Shown here: in pieces, positions 46,194-58,200 of the stretch
How the letters are laid out: each line of letters begins with the position of its first letter
How positions within the stretch are numbered: position 1 is the stretch's first letter
Source of the DNA: Raphanus sativus
Taxonomy: Eukaryota > Streptophyta > Magnoliopsida > Brassicales > Brassicaceae
Assembly: GCF_000801105.2 (NCBI RefSeq)
Contig: NC_079515.1
Coordinates: forward strand, 24,079,407 to 24,143,406
Length of the DNA: 64,000 bases
Direction of reading: 5' to 3'
Program-made: the position numbers and the translations under genes
The notes under the pieces: generated by a model
Told to the model about the DNA's origin: nothing
Seen by the model: the letters and a program-made list of their open reading frames with translations, nothing else
The model's database searches: none

Positions 46194-47539
46194 TATATCT
46201 TTAGAAAGGGAACTATTTAAATATTTGAGCTGTAAAGATAGCATATTCAATTCGTCTCATAGGACGAACTTGCATGTGTGCAATTTGAAGAGATGTAATC
46301 ATATAACCACAGCCAGAGTGGACTAGGACCCGATGTTCTCTATTAAATATTTTCTTTAGTCTTAGTCAAACATTTGATTTAAATGTGCGTACTTGTTGGT
46401 AGAGCTTTGGTAAACATCTGAAATGTGAATGGTCGGTCTGCGTAGACCGGTCCCCACGTAGGAAATTTCGGTCAGCGCGGCAGCTCAATACTCAATATAG
46501 GTTCGTACGAAATAAACCACACTTTTCTTTTGACGTTTACGTATCAAAATTGATTGTATTCTTCCTTCACACATGACCCTATCGAAGTAACAACACTTAG
46601 AATTCTTGATTCATCTTTTTCTTTGTGTTGTCATTGTAAGTAGTCAAAGGCGAGTAAGTATTAAGATATCTCATTTAAAATTCATGCTCAAAAGTACTTA
46701 TTAAGATATAAAATAAAACTAATAATGATGTAGCTCACTGAGTTAAGTGCAGGAAAATAGAAGAACGAAAAAAAAAGTTGAAGATGCACCAAGTTTAGTA
46801 ATGCTTTGATAGATATCCTAAATAGGATTAAAGCAACTCTCAAGGTTAGTTCTCTTGATCTCGTCACACACATATTGATACATGAATCTATCTTCACAAG
46901 AATTCTAATTACATGGATTTTTGGATTTGTCATGAGTCATAATAGGCTTTTGTGTATGCTACCTCTAGAAAACTTGGCATGGCTGAAACATATGCTCCTA
47001 GTTTGAAAGTCCAAATAGATTAACTTGGCAGGAAAATCGATAGTCAAAGAAGGATCAAATGGAGGTATACCTACCACCATTTAGATAAAAACAATAGTAT
47101 GAAAAGGCTTGGTCAATCGCCTTAGAATTGGAGTGTTTAGCTGAATTTCCAAAGAAATATTGTTGTGAGGTTTCTTTTTTACAAAAGTTATGTACCTTCT
47201 TTTCCGCTTGGCTCAACTAACCAATCTTACGATAAATGAATGCTCCCATAAGTACTGCCTAATGGATCCTACTCACTCTCTACTTCCTGCTAACGAATTC
47301 TATGGTTACAAATATAGTTTTACGTTTATTCCCCATAAAAGGGCTTCATGGCTTTTTACCAAACTGTGTAGTTGGCTGGAAGTTAACATTGCAAATGTTC
47401 TTTGGGGCTGTTGAAATTGAACTGAAAGCTTCTTCTCTTTGTGGCCCATGAGTTGTAAACAATGGACTAGAGGGAAAATACAAACAGTTTAGGCCGCATA
47501 CTATAAACCATGCTCAAGTCATTAACCGGTTACCATTAT
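46194..47539. other. Intergenic, no gene recognised
   Basis: Mixed AT-rich sequence. Frames at 46806-47006 and 47190-47414 are open but match nothing known. Confidence 0.4.
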
Positions 47540-47559
47540 TGGCTGAAAAAGGAATGTTC

Positions 47560-47796
47560 TTAGTTTTTTTTTTAAAAACACACGTTTCAAGTTATGAAAC
47601 TTGATAGTGTATCGAATACGTAAAATCTCATATGAATATTATGAGAAAGTTTATCATGTTTGAAGGACGTCTTGAGAAGTTACTCAGCTATTATGTTGAG
47701 CATAAAGTTGTCATTTAGAACTGAGGTTCTACTCCTCTTTCTTTTTGTCAGTTTGGACTTGCAAATCAATGAAATTTCCGTGTTAAAAAAAAATGT
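47560..47796 (+). mobile_element. Possible LINE 3' tail
   Basis: It ends in TCAATGAAATTTCCGTGTTA followed by nine A residues, a style seen at the 3' end of crucifer LINEs. No coding part and no target duplication were found, so this is tentative. Confidence 0.35.
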
Positions 47797-48005
47797 ATCA
47801 GTCGAAATGTGAGAACTGTTCGGTTTAATTAATTTTGGTCGGTGAACCAAGTTACTGAATGAATACGGTTAACTAATATTTATCGGTCAGAATCCGAATC
47901 AACCGATCTAGAAGCAAATCGTTGGGTCATTAAGTCATGGTAGTTTTTCTTCTACAACCTGTTTATAGTTTCATTTCATATGAGTTTTTATGCCATTCAT
48001 ACATC

Positions 48006-48201
48006 CAGGCCCGGCTCCAAGTTTTTATGGACCCTGTTTAAACTGTAAAAATGGACCCTTATTTAACGTGTACTTTTCATATTTTACTACAATAATATTA
48101 ATAATCTGAACAATTTTGGACCTTTAATTATGAAGTAAATATGTAACAAAAAGATTGGACCCTGTGCTGTGGCACTTTCAGCACATGCCAAGAGCCGGCA
48201 C
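48006..48201. mobile_element. hAT-like MITE (CAGGCCCGGCTC)
   Basis: The ends CAGGCCCGGCTCCAAG and AAGAGCCGGCAC are inverted. The flanking 8-mers CATACATC (47998-48005) and TATACATC (48202-48209) match at seven of eight positions, consistent with an hAT target duplication. The interior repeats the word TGGACC. No coding sequence. Confidence 0.75.
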
Positions 48202-48349
48202 TATACATCATAACACTCTTATAAAGTAACACATATATACTGGGAGACATCACATAAAGCACACAATAATTGCCAGAAATTACATCATACTCTTTACATT
48301 CATACATAATCACATACATGTCTTAGGCGCTTCCTTGTCTTGTGCGTTT

Positions 48350-48601
48350 CTAGCCGGTTCCATCGTCGCCACCACCGTCTCCTCCTTTGCCACCCCAGTT
48401 ATCATAGTTTTGTCTTGGAATGTTATGGTGGTTGTCTACTCCTCTTGCTGATGGAATTACGGTTGTACCCTTTTGAACATGGTGAAGTCTCTGATCTTGG
48501 CTGTGTATCCCTCTCCCTCCTCCCTCCACATTAAAAGAGCTCATAAACACCATTATTACCAACACGATCACCACCAGGACAGGCCTTGTCTGAATTTTCA
48601 T
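48350..48601 (-). CDS. Small secreted glycine-rich peptide precursor (83 aa)
   Basis: A complete minus-strand frame. Residues 1-27 are a strong signal peptide (MKIQTRPVLVVIVLVIMVFM). The middle is basic and His/Gln-rich. The C-terminus carries VDNHHNIPRQNYDNWGGKGG and ends in a run of Gly and Asp. This layout (signal peptide, variable middle, short conserved-looking C-terminal motif) resembles plant peptide-hormone precursors, but I cannot place it in CLE, RGF, PSY or CEP. It lies between the DVL-like and SAUR genes, where a small unnamed Arabidopsis gene may exist. A 3'-UTR is likely in 48210-48349. Confidence 0.65.
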   Translation of the reverse strand: MKIQTRPVLVVIVLVIMVFMSSFNVEGGGRGIHSQDQRLHHVQKGTTVIPSARGVDNHHNIPRQNYDNWGGKGGDGGGDDGTG

Positions 48602-48639
48602 TTCTTTTGTTTTTGTTTCGTTTTGTTTCTTGCAATATG

Positions 48640-49550
48640 CCGTCCTTTTATAGAAATGAGAAGTAAAGTTTAGGAGTATGGGAATTTCTTACAAGTGTTT
48701 TGTGTGTGTTCCACTAGGAAAAGACAAAACAAAAGATTGATTTGGTGAGCTTTAAGTGATGTGATTGTTTGTTATTTTTGTGGCTTGTGACGATGAAATA
48801 ATAATAAACACCACTCATCCAAATAGGAAAGTTCCACCGTTAAAGTGGTGGAGAAGGCATAAGAATCAACAAGAAGAATTGGTTAGTTGCCCAAATAGGA
48901 AACTTCCACCATTTATAGTGCCTCGCCTGATATTTTTTAAATTATATTTTGTTTGTGTAAATTCAAAGTTGGATGGTAAAAAGTAACAGCTTATCGAAAG
49001 TAAAAAAGAAAATCCAAAATAATCAAAAATGATATTCATTCAGTTGTTTTACTTTTTCTCTCAAAAGCATGCAATAAATTTGAGACAACTGTCTCTTCTT
49101 CCGAATGATTTAATCCCACTACATAGCAATTAGGATCGCTGTCCCATCGTGCTAATGGCTAAATCGCAATTAATTCCCTCGCATCAAATGATTTGGTAGA
49201 GCTAAATCACTCAAACAAAGCAACCATTGTAATTGGGTCTTATTGGGCCTGTATGAAGCTCATAATAAGCACGATGGGCTTTCTGCTTGAATGCCTATGA
49301 AGACGAGGAGAGTTTGTTCCGGATCGAATTAATATCAACGATGAAAATGTGAATTTTCAGAACTTTCGGACTAGCAGCTAAATATACACGAACAGAAAAC
49401 AGTGTGTTTTGCTCGTGCACTCGGATACGGAACCTGCGAATACAGCATCTCCTAAAGCTCAAGGGCAGAGTTGTGCAAGGTAAGCATGACGCGTCTTGAT
49501 TCTCATTTTATTTTCTTCAAAGGTTTTGGAATCCACCACTACCTCAATAA
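48640..49550. other. Upstream region of the secreted-peptide gene and spacer
   Basis: No second gene was recognised. GGAAAGTTCCACCGTT/GGAAACTTCCACCATT occurs twice (about 48827 and 48898) within a short imperfect repeat. Confidence 0.4.
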
Positions 49551-49708
49551 ATTCAGTTTCCGAAATAAAATAAAAACCATGCGATGGTAGCATAATGATA
49601 ATGGTAAGAAAAGAATTTGAAACAATACAAATTCAGTTTCCGAAATAAAATAAAAACCATGCGATGGTAGCATAATGGCAGTGGTAAGAAAAGAATTTGA
49701 AACAATAC
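49551..49708. repeat. 80-bp tandem duplication
   Basis: Two adjacent copies (starting 49551 and 49631) of ATTCAGTTTCCGAAATAAAA and the following 60 bases, differing at only two or three positions. Confidence 0.93.
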
Positions 49709-50008
49709 TAATGGTACACAAGCCACAACAATAACATCGCTTGGTCCGCTTGGATAGGCGCCATGTAATTATAGGCTTCATTCAAAACTCGAAAACACAG
49801 ACTATTTACTCTCTAAAAAGATTAGTTAGACTTCGGTCAAGATACTTCATATCAATCAAAAATTAAATAAAATCTAAATCATGCATGGTTTCGTAAATAT
49901 TTTATCATAGAAATATGGAAGCAGGAAGCAACCGAGAATTCTTTGTTAAGTCCAATGGTTACGTCCAATGGTTATCTACTACCAAATATTGTGTGTTATC
50001 TTAGTTTA

Positions 50009-50012
<4 letters not shown>

Positions 50013-50044
<32 letters not shown>
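50013..50044. repeat. (AT)n microsatellite
   Basis: A perfect AT run of about 32 bases. A shorter one lies at 50082-50094. Confidence 0.95.
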
Positions 50045-50047
<3 letters not shown>

Positions 50048-50155
50048 TTTAATTTTACTGTAGTTAGATAGTAAAAAGAAATATATATATATATATTCGA
50101 ATAAAAAGTTTATCTGTGAACAGTAACCTCTTTTTGCAAATTAGATCTATACAAA

Positions 50156-52116
50156 GGGAGTGATTGGTTGAATTTAAATTAATGATTTTAGCTTTAATTT
50201 CTCTTTACAACTAAATAAATTGTCGATCATGATTTATGTAATTTTTAAAGTTAAAGCAAATGGTTGTAGAAATTTTATTTTCTAAAGCAAAAAAAAATAT
50301 CCTAACGTAGTAATATATTTTCTTTTTATTCTCTTTCTCGTTTAATTCCTACAATTACATTAAAAAAGGGAAAATCGCATAAAAAATCTTCAAAGTGTCA
50401 CTTACTATCACTTTAAACTTTGAAATTTTTTCACTAACACTTTTAACCTTCAAAGTGACTTTTGTATCATAAAAAACCTCTAAAACAAAAAGTTGACCGG
50501 TTCAGCATGTAATTTTTCAAAAATAATCATTTAATTAATAAAATAAACAAAATAAATAAATAAAAAATCAAAAAGATAAGTAAAAATCGAAACTTTTAAT
50601 AAAATTTACAAAAAATCAAATAATCAAATTAAAATTTTAGAAAATTAAATAAATATTTTTAAAATTAAATAATTTTCTAAAAGATTAATAAAATAAAAAT
50701 AACTAAAAATTAATAATAAATAAGAGTAAATTTAAATATAGAAGAACTAAATAAAAAGTTCACAATTTTTTTAAAAAAATGAAAAATAGAAAATTCAAAA
50801 TTCACTAGTGACGATGATGGTTTCTCACATAACCATTAACAATGACGATAATTGTCATATCTGCAATGATAGTTTCCAACATCATCGTTGAAAATGACAA
50901 AAAAAAAATTTTCAAACTTTTGAATTTTCATTTTTTTGAAATATATGAATTTTTTTATTTTTCTATTTTTAATTTGATCTCATTTATTTTGAATTTTAAT
51001 TTTCCAAATATTAGTTAATTTCTGATTTTTATTTAATTTATGAGTTTTTATTAAATTTTAGGATTTTTGTTTAATTTCTTGATTTTTATTTAATTTTTTG
51101 ATTCATTTACTTATTAAATAATATTATTTAAATAATATTATTTAAATAATATTATTAAATAATATTATTTAAATAATATTATTTAAATAATATTATTAAA
51201 TAATAAAATATTATTTAATTAGTAAAATAAACAAAAAATAAAAAGTCAGAAAATTAAATAAAATCGTAAAATTTAATAAAAACTCATAAATTAAACAAAA
51301 GTCATTAGTGATATATTTGAAATTGTTGTTGTCCACGATGATATGATATATTTTTGAAAAAATATTATAATTAAAAAAACTATTTTCAATTTTGAATTTT
51401 CTATTTTTTCAAAAAAAATTGAACTTTTTATTTAGTTCTTCTCTATTTGAATTTAATCTTATTTATTATTAAAATTTTAATTATTTTTATTTTGTTAAAA
51501 TTTTAGAAAATTATTTAATTTTCTAAAATTTTAATTTAATTTTTTATTATGTTTTCATTTTTGTGAATTTTATTAAAATCTTTGCTTTTTATTTATTATT
51601 TGAATTTATTTATTTATTTATTTTATTAATTAAATAATTATTTTGAAAAATTACCTGCTGAACCGATCAACTTTTTGTTTTGGAGGTTTTTTATGATACA
51701 AAAGTCACTTTGAAAGTTAAAAGTGTTAGTGAAAAAACTTCAAGGTTTAAAGTGCTAATAAGTGACATTTTGAGGGTTTTTTATGCGATTTTCCCCATTA
51801 AAAAAGTTTAAGGGTGATAGGTTGGAATGTAACTATATAAGTTTTACTGTTGAATTTAGTCTGTAAATTTTTTTGATGTAACTGTAATTAATATTACCGT
51901 AGAAACTTAATGAGAAAATAAAATAAAAATATTTTTTTTCTCATTAATAAAAAAAAAATCTACAGCAATAATTTTTTTCTTTAGAAAAGAAGGCTCATAC
52001 AACATATTTTTAAAAATTCTGGTTTTAGCTTTAAAAATTACATAAATCATGATTGATGATTTTTATGATTGTAGATATAGAAAATAAAGCTCTGTTATAA
52101 TCCAACCAATCACCCC
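50156..52116. mobile_element. Outer TIR element interrupted by a second element
   Basis: The left end GGGAGTGATTGGTTGAATT and the complement of the right end, GGGGTGATTGGTTGGATTA, are inverted. Further in, ATCATGATTTATGTAATTTT on the left is matched by an inverted AAAATTACATAAATCATGAT near 52034. The flanking bases (ACAAA / ATAACC) give no clear target duplication. It is interrupted by the insertion at 50368-51795. Confidence 0.7.
50368..51795. mobile_element. Long-TIR MULE-type foldback element, nested
   Basis: The left end GGGAAAATCGCATAAAAAAT and the complement of the right end match for well over 150 bp (TTGACCGGTTCAGCA... and its inverse near 51656), and weaker complementarity continues inwards. 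The 10-bp target duplication CATTAAAAAA is exact (50358-50367, 51796-51805). The interior is very AT-rich, with an ATTATTTAAATA tandem core at 51112-51210. No protein. Confidence 0.9.
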
Positions 52117-54349
52117 ATAACCAATGGTCCCAAAATGACCTTGAAAATTTGTGTGCTCAACAGTGATATATAGAGGGACACGGGGAAAAATAATGACAGC
52201 TAGTAACTGTGGAAACTCACATGGGAAAGTCGAATCAAATAATTGCGGGTGTAACAAGGTATGGCTCTCTAGCTCATATATGGCCTTTTATTTTCTATAA
52301 TTCCCACACTAAGAAATAAAAGTCAAAATAGGTTGGATCGTTAAACAAAATTAACTAGAGATCTCTAGTCAAAATAGGGTTCAAATTTTCTTATAATCAT
52401 CAGTTCCAAAAGAGTCGCTAGTCGCTAGTACTTAGTATCTTTAGTGAAATTTTTTCAAACTCAAGTCCCCTTGAATGTATATATATTCATATATATAGTT
52501 GAATATAACATTTATCAATACATCATATTTTTAAAAGAAAAAATGTATATATACACAAAAGATAAATTTTGAAGTTGGACTTTTTAAAGTTTTGAGATAT
52601 CCACAGGACTACTTTTTGGTACATGCATTTTATTATATTTTGATTTTTTTTTTGTAGAAACCCCTATCAACGATGTTCTTACTTGTATGACTTAGTAGTT
52701 AGATACACGCACTACGGAGTAACATAATTAAAATCCCAAATTAATTAGTAACATAATGGCAACTCAACAATTATTCACATATTCATCAGCAGCTATGATT
52801 TCGATCAAATACAAGAAGAATAAAAGAGTCATCTATGTAACTTCAAAAGTGTCTTTGTTATGTTTGATGTTATATCAAAGAAAACCTAATTTGAACACTA
52901 ATAAATCATTCATGGTCATCACTTGAGCTATTTGTGAGAAGTATGTTCTCAAACGACAGGACATATAATATTTTATAAGAAATCACGTTCCCACAATAAA
53001 TCTCATGCAGAAGATGCCAGGCTATAGTTCAGAGAATGGCCCCCATTCTTATCTCAACCAGCTTAACCCGTCCCGAGTCTAATGATATATCACTTCGGTC
53101 TGGTCCAAAACCTTATTTCATGAATCAAAACTTAAAATGCATGAGAAAATACACAGCGGAGTTAATATACAAAAGATGTTATTCTCTTCAGCATGGTGGT
53201 GATATGTTTAGTTTTACGGCTCAAAGACTGATGATCTAAACTGTTTTGAGAATAGAATCAATCATAAAACATTGAAAAGTTATCTATAGACAAAAAAATA
53301 TATAGTTTCGTAAAGAGACTTAAGAGGATAAATCTGAAAGTAAAACTAACTTTTATTCTAACGTCAAACGAGTTTAACTTCAGACTATGTACTTTTACAC
53401 CTAAAAATAACATAACATAAGCTCCTCTGCAGAAGTTGTGTGTTAGAGAATGATTGCTCTTCTTTTGCTCAGCTATTTTCGGGGGGTTGGGGGATGAATC
53501 TGAATTATAAGTAATAAATAAGTACTCTCTTCTGGCTCTGTTCTGTGTCCCAATCATATTGGACCCTGCAAAAATTGGCACTTGAATTCCACGCATAGTA
53601 ACGGTTTTACCCGAATCCCTAGATATTAAGGACCAGACCTACATACACAGATAGCTTATTATCATAGGTACAACTCGACAATACTGATCATAATCAATTA
53701 TCAGATATTACATTCAACAATAAATGGATATTGCATTTATGCAAAATGACTTAACCCAAACTACACAATTGTCATACTAAAATAAGTATATTTTATTGTA
53801 ACAAGTCACTTAAACTAGAGCCTAGATCGGATCTTGTGTACTATCTTTCTAAATGAAGACAGTCCGTGAATCATAAATTTAGGATCACACTTCGTCCAAG
53901 AAAATTTGAAACCCATCGCTTCCCTTCATACCTCTTATCTTCACACTATTCTTTCTTTGTGGGGTCTAAGCCTCCATGCATGAAATTCAGTTACAACTCT
54001 GATCCCTATGTGAAAAATAACATATCATAATCGCAAATGTATAATAATGCAGTGCACGTTCGTACAATATCAGTTTGATGATCAAATATAACGGAACCGC
54101 ACGAGTGAAAACAAAATGGCAAACTATTATCATAATCTAAACCCCTCGTGATGAATTTTATCATATAAAAAACTTGCCCATCTCATATCAGAAACATCGC
54201 ATTTAATATCTCTATGGACCTTGGATTCTTTTCTATCTAAGCTCCATAATCAATCATCTATATATATAGACATGTCCTTCTCATCACAAAGCCATCTCTA
54301 TCTCTACTCATCATTCTCATTTGACCTCTCTCCTTCTATATACTCGAAA
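52117..54349. other. Intergenic region upstream of SAUR
   Basis: No gene was recognised. The last 150 bases are CT-rich and would be the SAUR 5'-UTR. No canonical TGTCTC auxin element was spotted in the proximal 250 bases. Confidence 0.4.
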
Positions 54350-54745
54350 ATGAAGAACAAGTTCATAAAAGCCTGTGAAAACAAATTGAAAACTATGAAG
54401 AGCAAATCCATAGTCATACCTTGTTGTACATCATCTTCCTGCGAGAGTTGCTGCGAGAAGGTATCTTGGGGATTCAAGAAGGAAAGTGAAGCAATACCTA
54501 AAGATGTCCCAAGAGGACATTTGGCAGTGTATGTGGGTGATGATTACAAGAGGTTTGTGATAAAGATGAGTTTGCTTAAACATCCAGTCTTCAAGGCGTT
54601 GCTTGATCAAGCTCAAGATGCTTATGATTTCAGTTCTGACTCATCAAGACTATGGATTCCATGCGATGAAAACACTTTCCTAGATGTTGTTCGTTGCAGT
54701 GGCGCTCCTCAGCATCAAATGAACTGCATTGGTATGTACATGTAA
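54350..54745 (+). CDS. SAUR auxin-responsive protein (131 aa)
   Basis: A single exon starting at MKNKFIKACENKLKTMKSKS. An upstream in-frame ATG (54221) would add a Ser/Tyr-rich stretch that looks like translated 5'-UTR, so the internal start was chosen. The SAUR domain is clear: DVPRGHLAVYVGDDYKRFVI, then HPVFKALLDQAQDAYDF, LWIPCDENTFLDVV and a Cys-rich end. SAUR proteins promote cell expansion by inhibiting PP2C.D phosphatases and so activating plasma-membrane proton pumps. This one lacks introns, as usual. It sits 5' of PAL2 in convergent orientation, matching Arabidopsis At3g53250. The middle of the N-terminus has an unusual Cys cluster (CCTSSSCESCC). Confidence 0.93.
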   Translation: MKNKFIKACENKLKTMKSKSIVIPCCTSSSCESCCEKVSWGFKKESEAIPKDVPRGHLAVYVGDDYKRFVIKMSLLKHPVFKALLDQAQDAYDFSSDSSRLWIPCDENTFLDVVRCSGAPQHQMNCIGMYM

Positions 54746-55285
54746 GATTGGAGATGTATTCATATGATTTTTGGTTTATCATATGTGGATCTATGTTTCC
54801 AGAGAGAATTAATGTTGATTTAGATAATGGTGTACACTAGTTAAGTAAGAGTTTCGTCACTAAGTATGATTAATAATATTGTTAAGCATAAGCAAGAGTC
54901 ACTGAGAAAAAGCAAACATCTACAAATGTTGCAACATTTAAACTTTAACAAAGATTGCGTTTTTTTTCTCTCGCACCATTTCAAGACAAGACATAAAGCA
55001 AAACGTTTCAGAACTGGTTGCTTCATATGACGCTAAAGCCTGCTCTATGACACAGGAGAAACTCACATAAACGACCAGGGAACAAAGTACATTTTGAAGC
55101 CAGACAAGATAGAATCAGAAGCACTGTCAAATCCACAAATAGTTACACGTAAATTTTCATATATATATATTTATATCATACAAAATGACACCATTCACAT
55201 TACAATCACTCAGTGGTAAAACATTTGATTCAAACATATAAAATTAGACAAAGCAAAAACAGAACAAAAACAGAGGAATGCTGTC
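54746..55285. other. Convergent 3' regions of SAUR and PAL2
   Basis: 540 bases containing both 3'-UTRs. No other gene or repeat was seen. Confidence 0.6.
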
Positions 55286-58200
55286 TTAGCATATCGGAAT
55301 CGGAGCTCCGTTCCATTCCTTGAGACAATCCATCAGCGGATCAATGATCTTACCTTCACACATTGCAGTGAACACCTTATCAAACTCCTCTCCCGGAGAC
55401 ACAACCTTCTCTCCTGTTAACAACTTCGTTCCGAGCTCTTCCCTCACGAACTTATACAACGGGTAAGATCGACACTCCTTAATCCTGTTCGGAATCGCCG
55501 CGTTTCCATTACCATAAGCCTCTCTAGCCGCATCCACTTCTTTAGGAAGAACCATCTTCAGCTCTTCCTCGAACGCTCCGATCTTTTGAAAGATCGAAGT
55601 CACCGCGTTCTTCTCAGTCTCACCGTTAGACAAAGCGTGGTCAACAATAACCTGTCTCAGCTTCTGCATCAACGGGTACGTGGCGCTACAAGGATCATCC
55701 ACGTACGTGAACACCTGCTCACGATCGACGACCTTAAGCAAGTCCTTCTCGCAGAAGCGCGAAGGATGCAGCTCACCGTTGACTCCAGTAGTCAACACTT
55801 TCTTCGCCACTTGAGAGACCGTGTTCTTCACCGTCTGTCTCAGATTCTCCTCGAGATGTCTCAGATCAACAGCCTGGCATATCGCGACGAGGAACGTCGT
55901 CGACATGAGCTTGAGAATGTCAACAGCTTCCGACGTTTTGCGCGACGAGATGAGCCCCAAAGAGTTAACGTCTTGGTTATGCTGCTCAGCTGACTGAACA
56001 TGGCTCGTGACAGGATTGGCCAAGTACTGAAGCTCAGAGCAATACGAAGCCATAGCGATCTCAGCTCCTTTGAATCCGTAATCCAAGCTCGGATTGTTCG
56101 AAGCCGTTAGATTCGAAGGAAGACCGTTGTTGTAGAAATCGTTAACAAGCTCCGAGAACTGAGCGAACATGAGCTTCCCTATCGAAGCAACCGCCAAACG
56201 CGTGTTATCCATCGAGACTCCGATCGGCGTCCCCTGGAAGTTACCACCGTGGATCGCTTTGTTTCTGGACACATCGATCAGCGGATTGTCGTTAACGGAG
56301 TTGATCTCGCGCTCGATCGACTTCGTGGCGTGACGGATCACTTCGATCTGAGGGCCGAGCCACTGAGGAGAGGTGCGGAGGGCGTAACGGTCTTGTTTCG
56401 GCTTCTGCAACGGATCCATCTCGTGGAGCTTCTGCGCTAGCTTCATGTACGAGCTTCCGTCGAGTATGTGCTCCATGATCGCCGCCGCTTCGATCTGTCC
56501 GGGGTGATGTTTCAGCCTGTGAGTCAGATGATCGGTGAACTCAGGCTTCCCGCTCATCACCTCCGCGAAGATCGCCGATAAGACCTCCGCTAGCACCGAT
56601 TGGACGTTCGCCTCGAATAGAACCATCGACGCCATGCCGGATCCGACCGCCGTGCCGTTGACGAGCGCTAGGCCTTCCTTGGGCTGTAGATCGAAGAATC
56701 CGGAGGCGATTCCGGCTTGTTGGAAGGCTTCCTCGGCGGTTAGGGATTCGCCGTTGGGACCAGTGGCTTTGGAGTTTGGACGGCCGGTGAGGAGGCCGGC
56801 GATGTAGGAGAGGGGGACGAGATCGCCGGAGGCTGTTATGGTTCCGCGGAGGGGGAGTGATGGAGAGATGTTGTGGTTGAGGAAGCTGGTGATGGCTTCG
56901 AGGATTTCGAATCGGATCCCGGAGTATCCTTGGAGGAGTGTGTTGACTCGGACGAGCATGGCGGCTCTCGTGGCGGATTCCGGTAAGGTGTGGCATGTCT
57001 CCTTCGTGTTACCGAATATTCCGGCGTTCAAAAATCTGAAACGTAACCGACAAATAACATTTATTAAAATAAATAAAATAAAATAAACAAAACAATTGTT
57101 GGACCTAAACCCGACCCGAACCGACCCGAATTGATTTGATTAGCCGAGCGACGTGTTTGCCATGCAAATGAAAAAAAAACGGGAAATCGACCAAAAAAAC
57201 ACTGAACTTTGCAGGAATTGCCAAAAGAAACCTGAACATATGGGCTGGTCAAACAAAACACAAACTTTTCATTGACTTTAGAATTAATTAACAATGTTTT
57301 CGTTGACTTGCCAATTTAGCACGCCGTCAGCAAATTTAACAGAAAAAAATGACATCGTTAAATGTTGGTGTTAGGTGAAACGACGTCGTTTTGAAATAAG
57401 ATGAAACGACGTCGTTTTACATGATTTCAAAATAAAATCAAGTCGACCATTGGGTTTGAACCCAGGTTGTTTGGACCAAATGCCAAGGTTCTTTACCACT
57501 AGGCTAATGGCTCAATTAATGAAACTATTAACACATTTAATTATATTTGGTACTGATTGAATATAAAAAAAATTATCTAAAAACTTAAAAAGATCTTTAA
57601 AATTTCTAAAAACTGAAAAATTAATTCCAAAAAAGAAATATTTCATTTTTCGGATTATAAAAAAATTGAAAAAAAAATCGAAAAAAAATTCCAAAAAGTT
57701 AAAATATTTCAAATCGGAAAACATATAATCAGAAACTATAATTTTTTTTAATTATTATTATTATTATTTATTTTTTTATAGTTTCTTATTATATGTTTTC
57801 AGATTTGAAAATTTTTATCACTTTTTTTTAATTAGTTTTCGAATTATTTTATTTTTTCAAATTTTCTTTTAATAATTTGAAAAATGAAAATTTTTCCTTT
57901 TGGCATTTTTATAAAAAAAAAATTTATTTTTTATAGATTCTGATTATTTTCAGATTCAAATTTCTTTATAATTTTTTTTTGTTATTTTTCGATTTTTTTT
58001 TTATTTTCAATTTTTTTAATCTTAAATGAAAATGTTCTTTTTTGGAATTTGTTTTTAAAAATGTAAAATTTGGAAGATTTTTGATTTTTAAAAGTAAAAA
58101 TAAAATTTTATTTTTAATTTCAATTTCAAAATTAATTTTATAAAAAATTTCTTTATTTTTCAAAATTTTGGAATTCTAAAGACCTTTTAAGTTTTTAGAG

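Noticed and set aside
55586..55993. Plus-strand frame of 135 codons
   Set aside because: A shadow of PAL2 exon 2 on the opposite strand.
57460..57515. tRNA gene in the PAL2 intron
   Set aside because: Boxes A and B are present but no complete cloverleaf was found. It lies inside a transposon arm.
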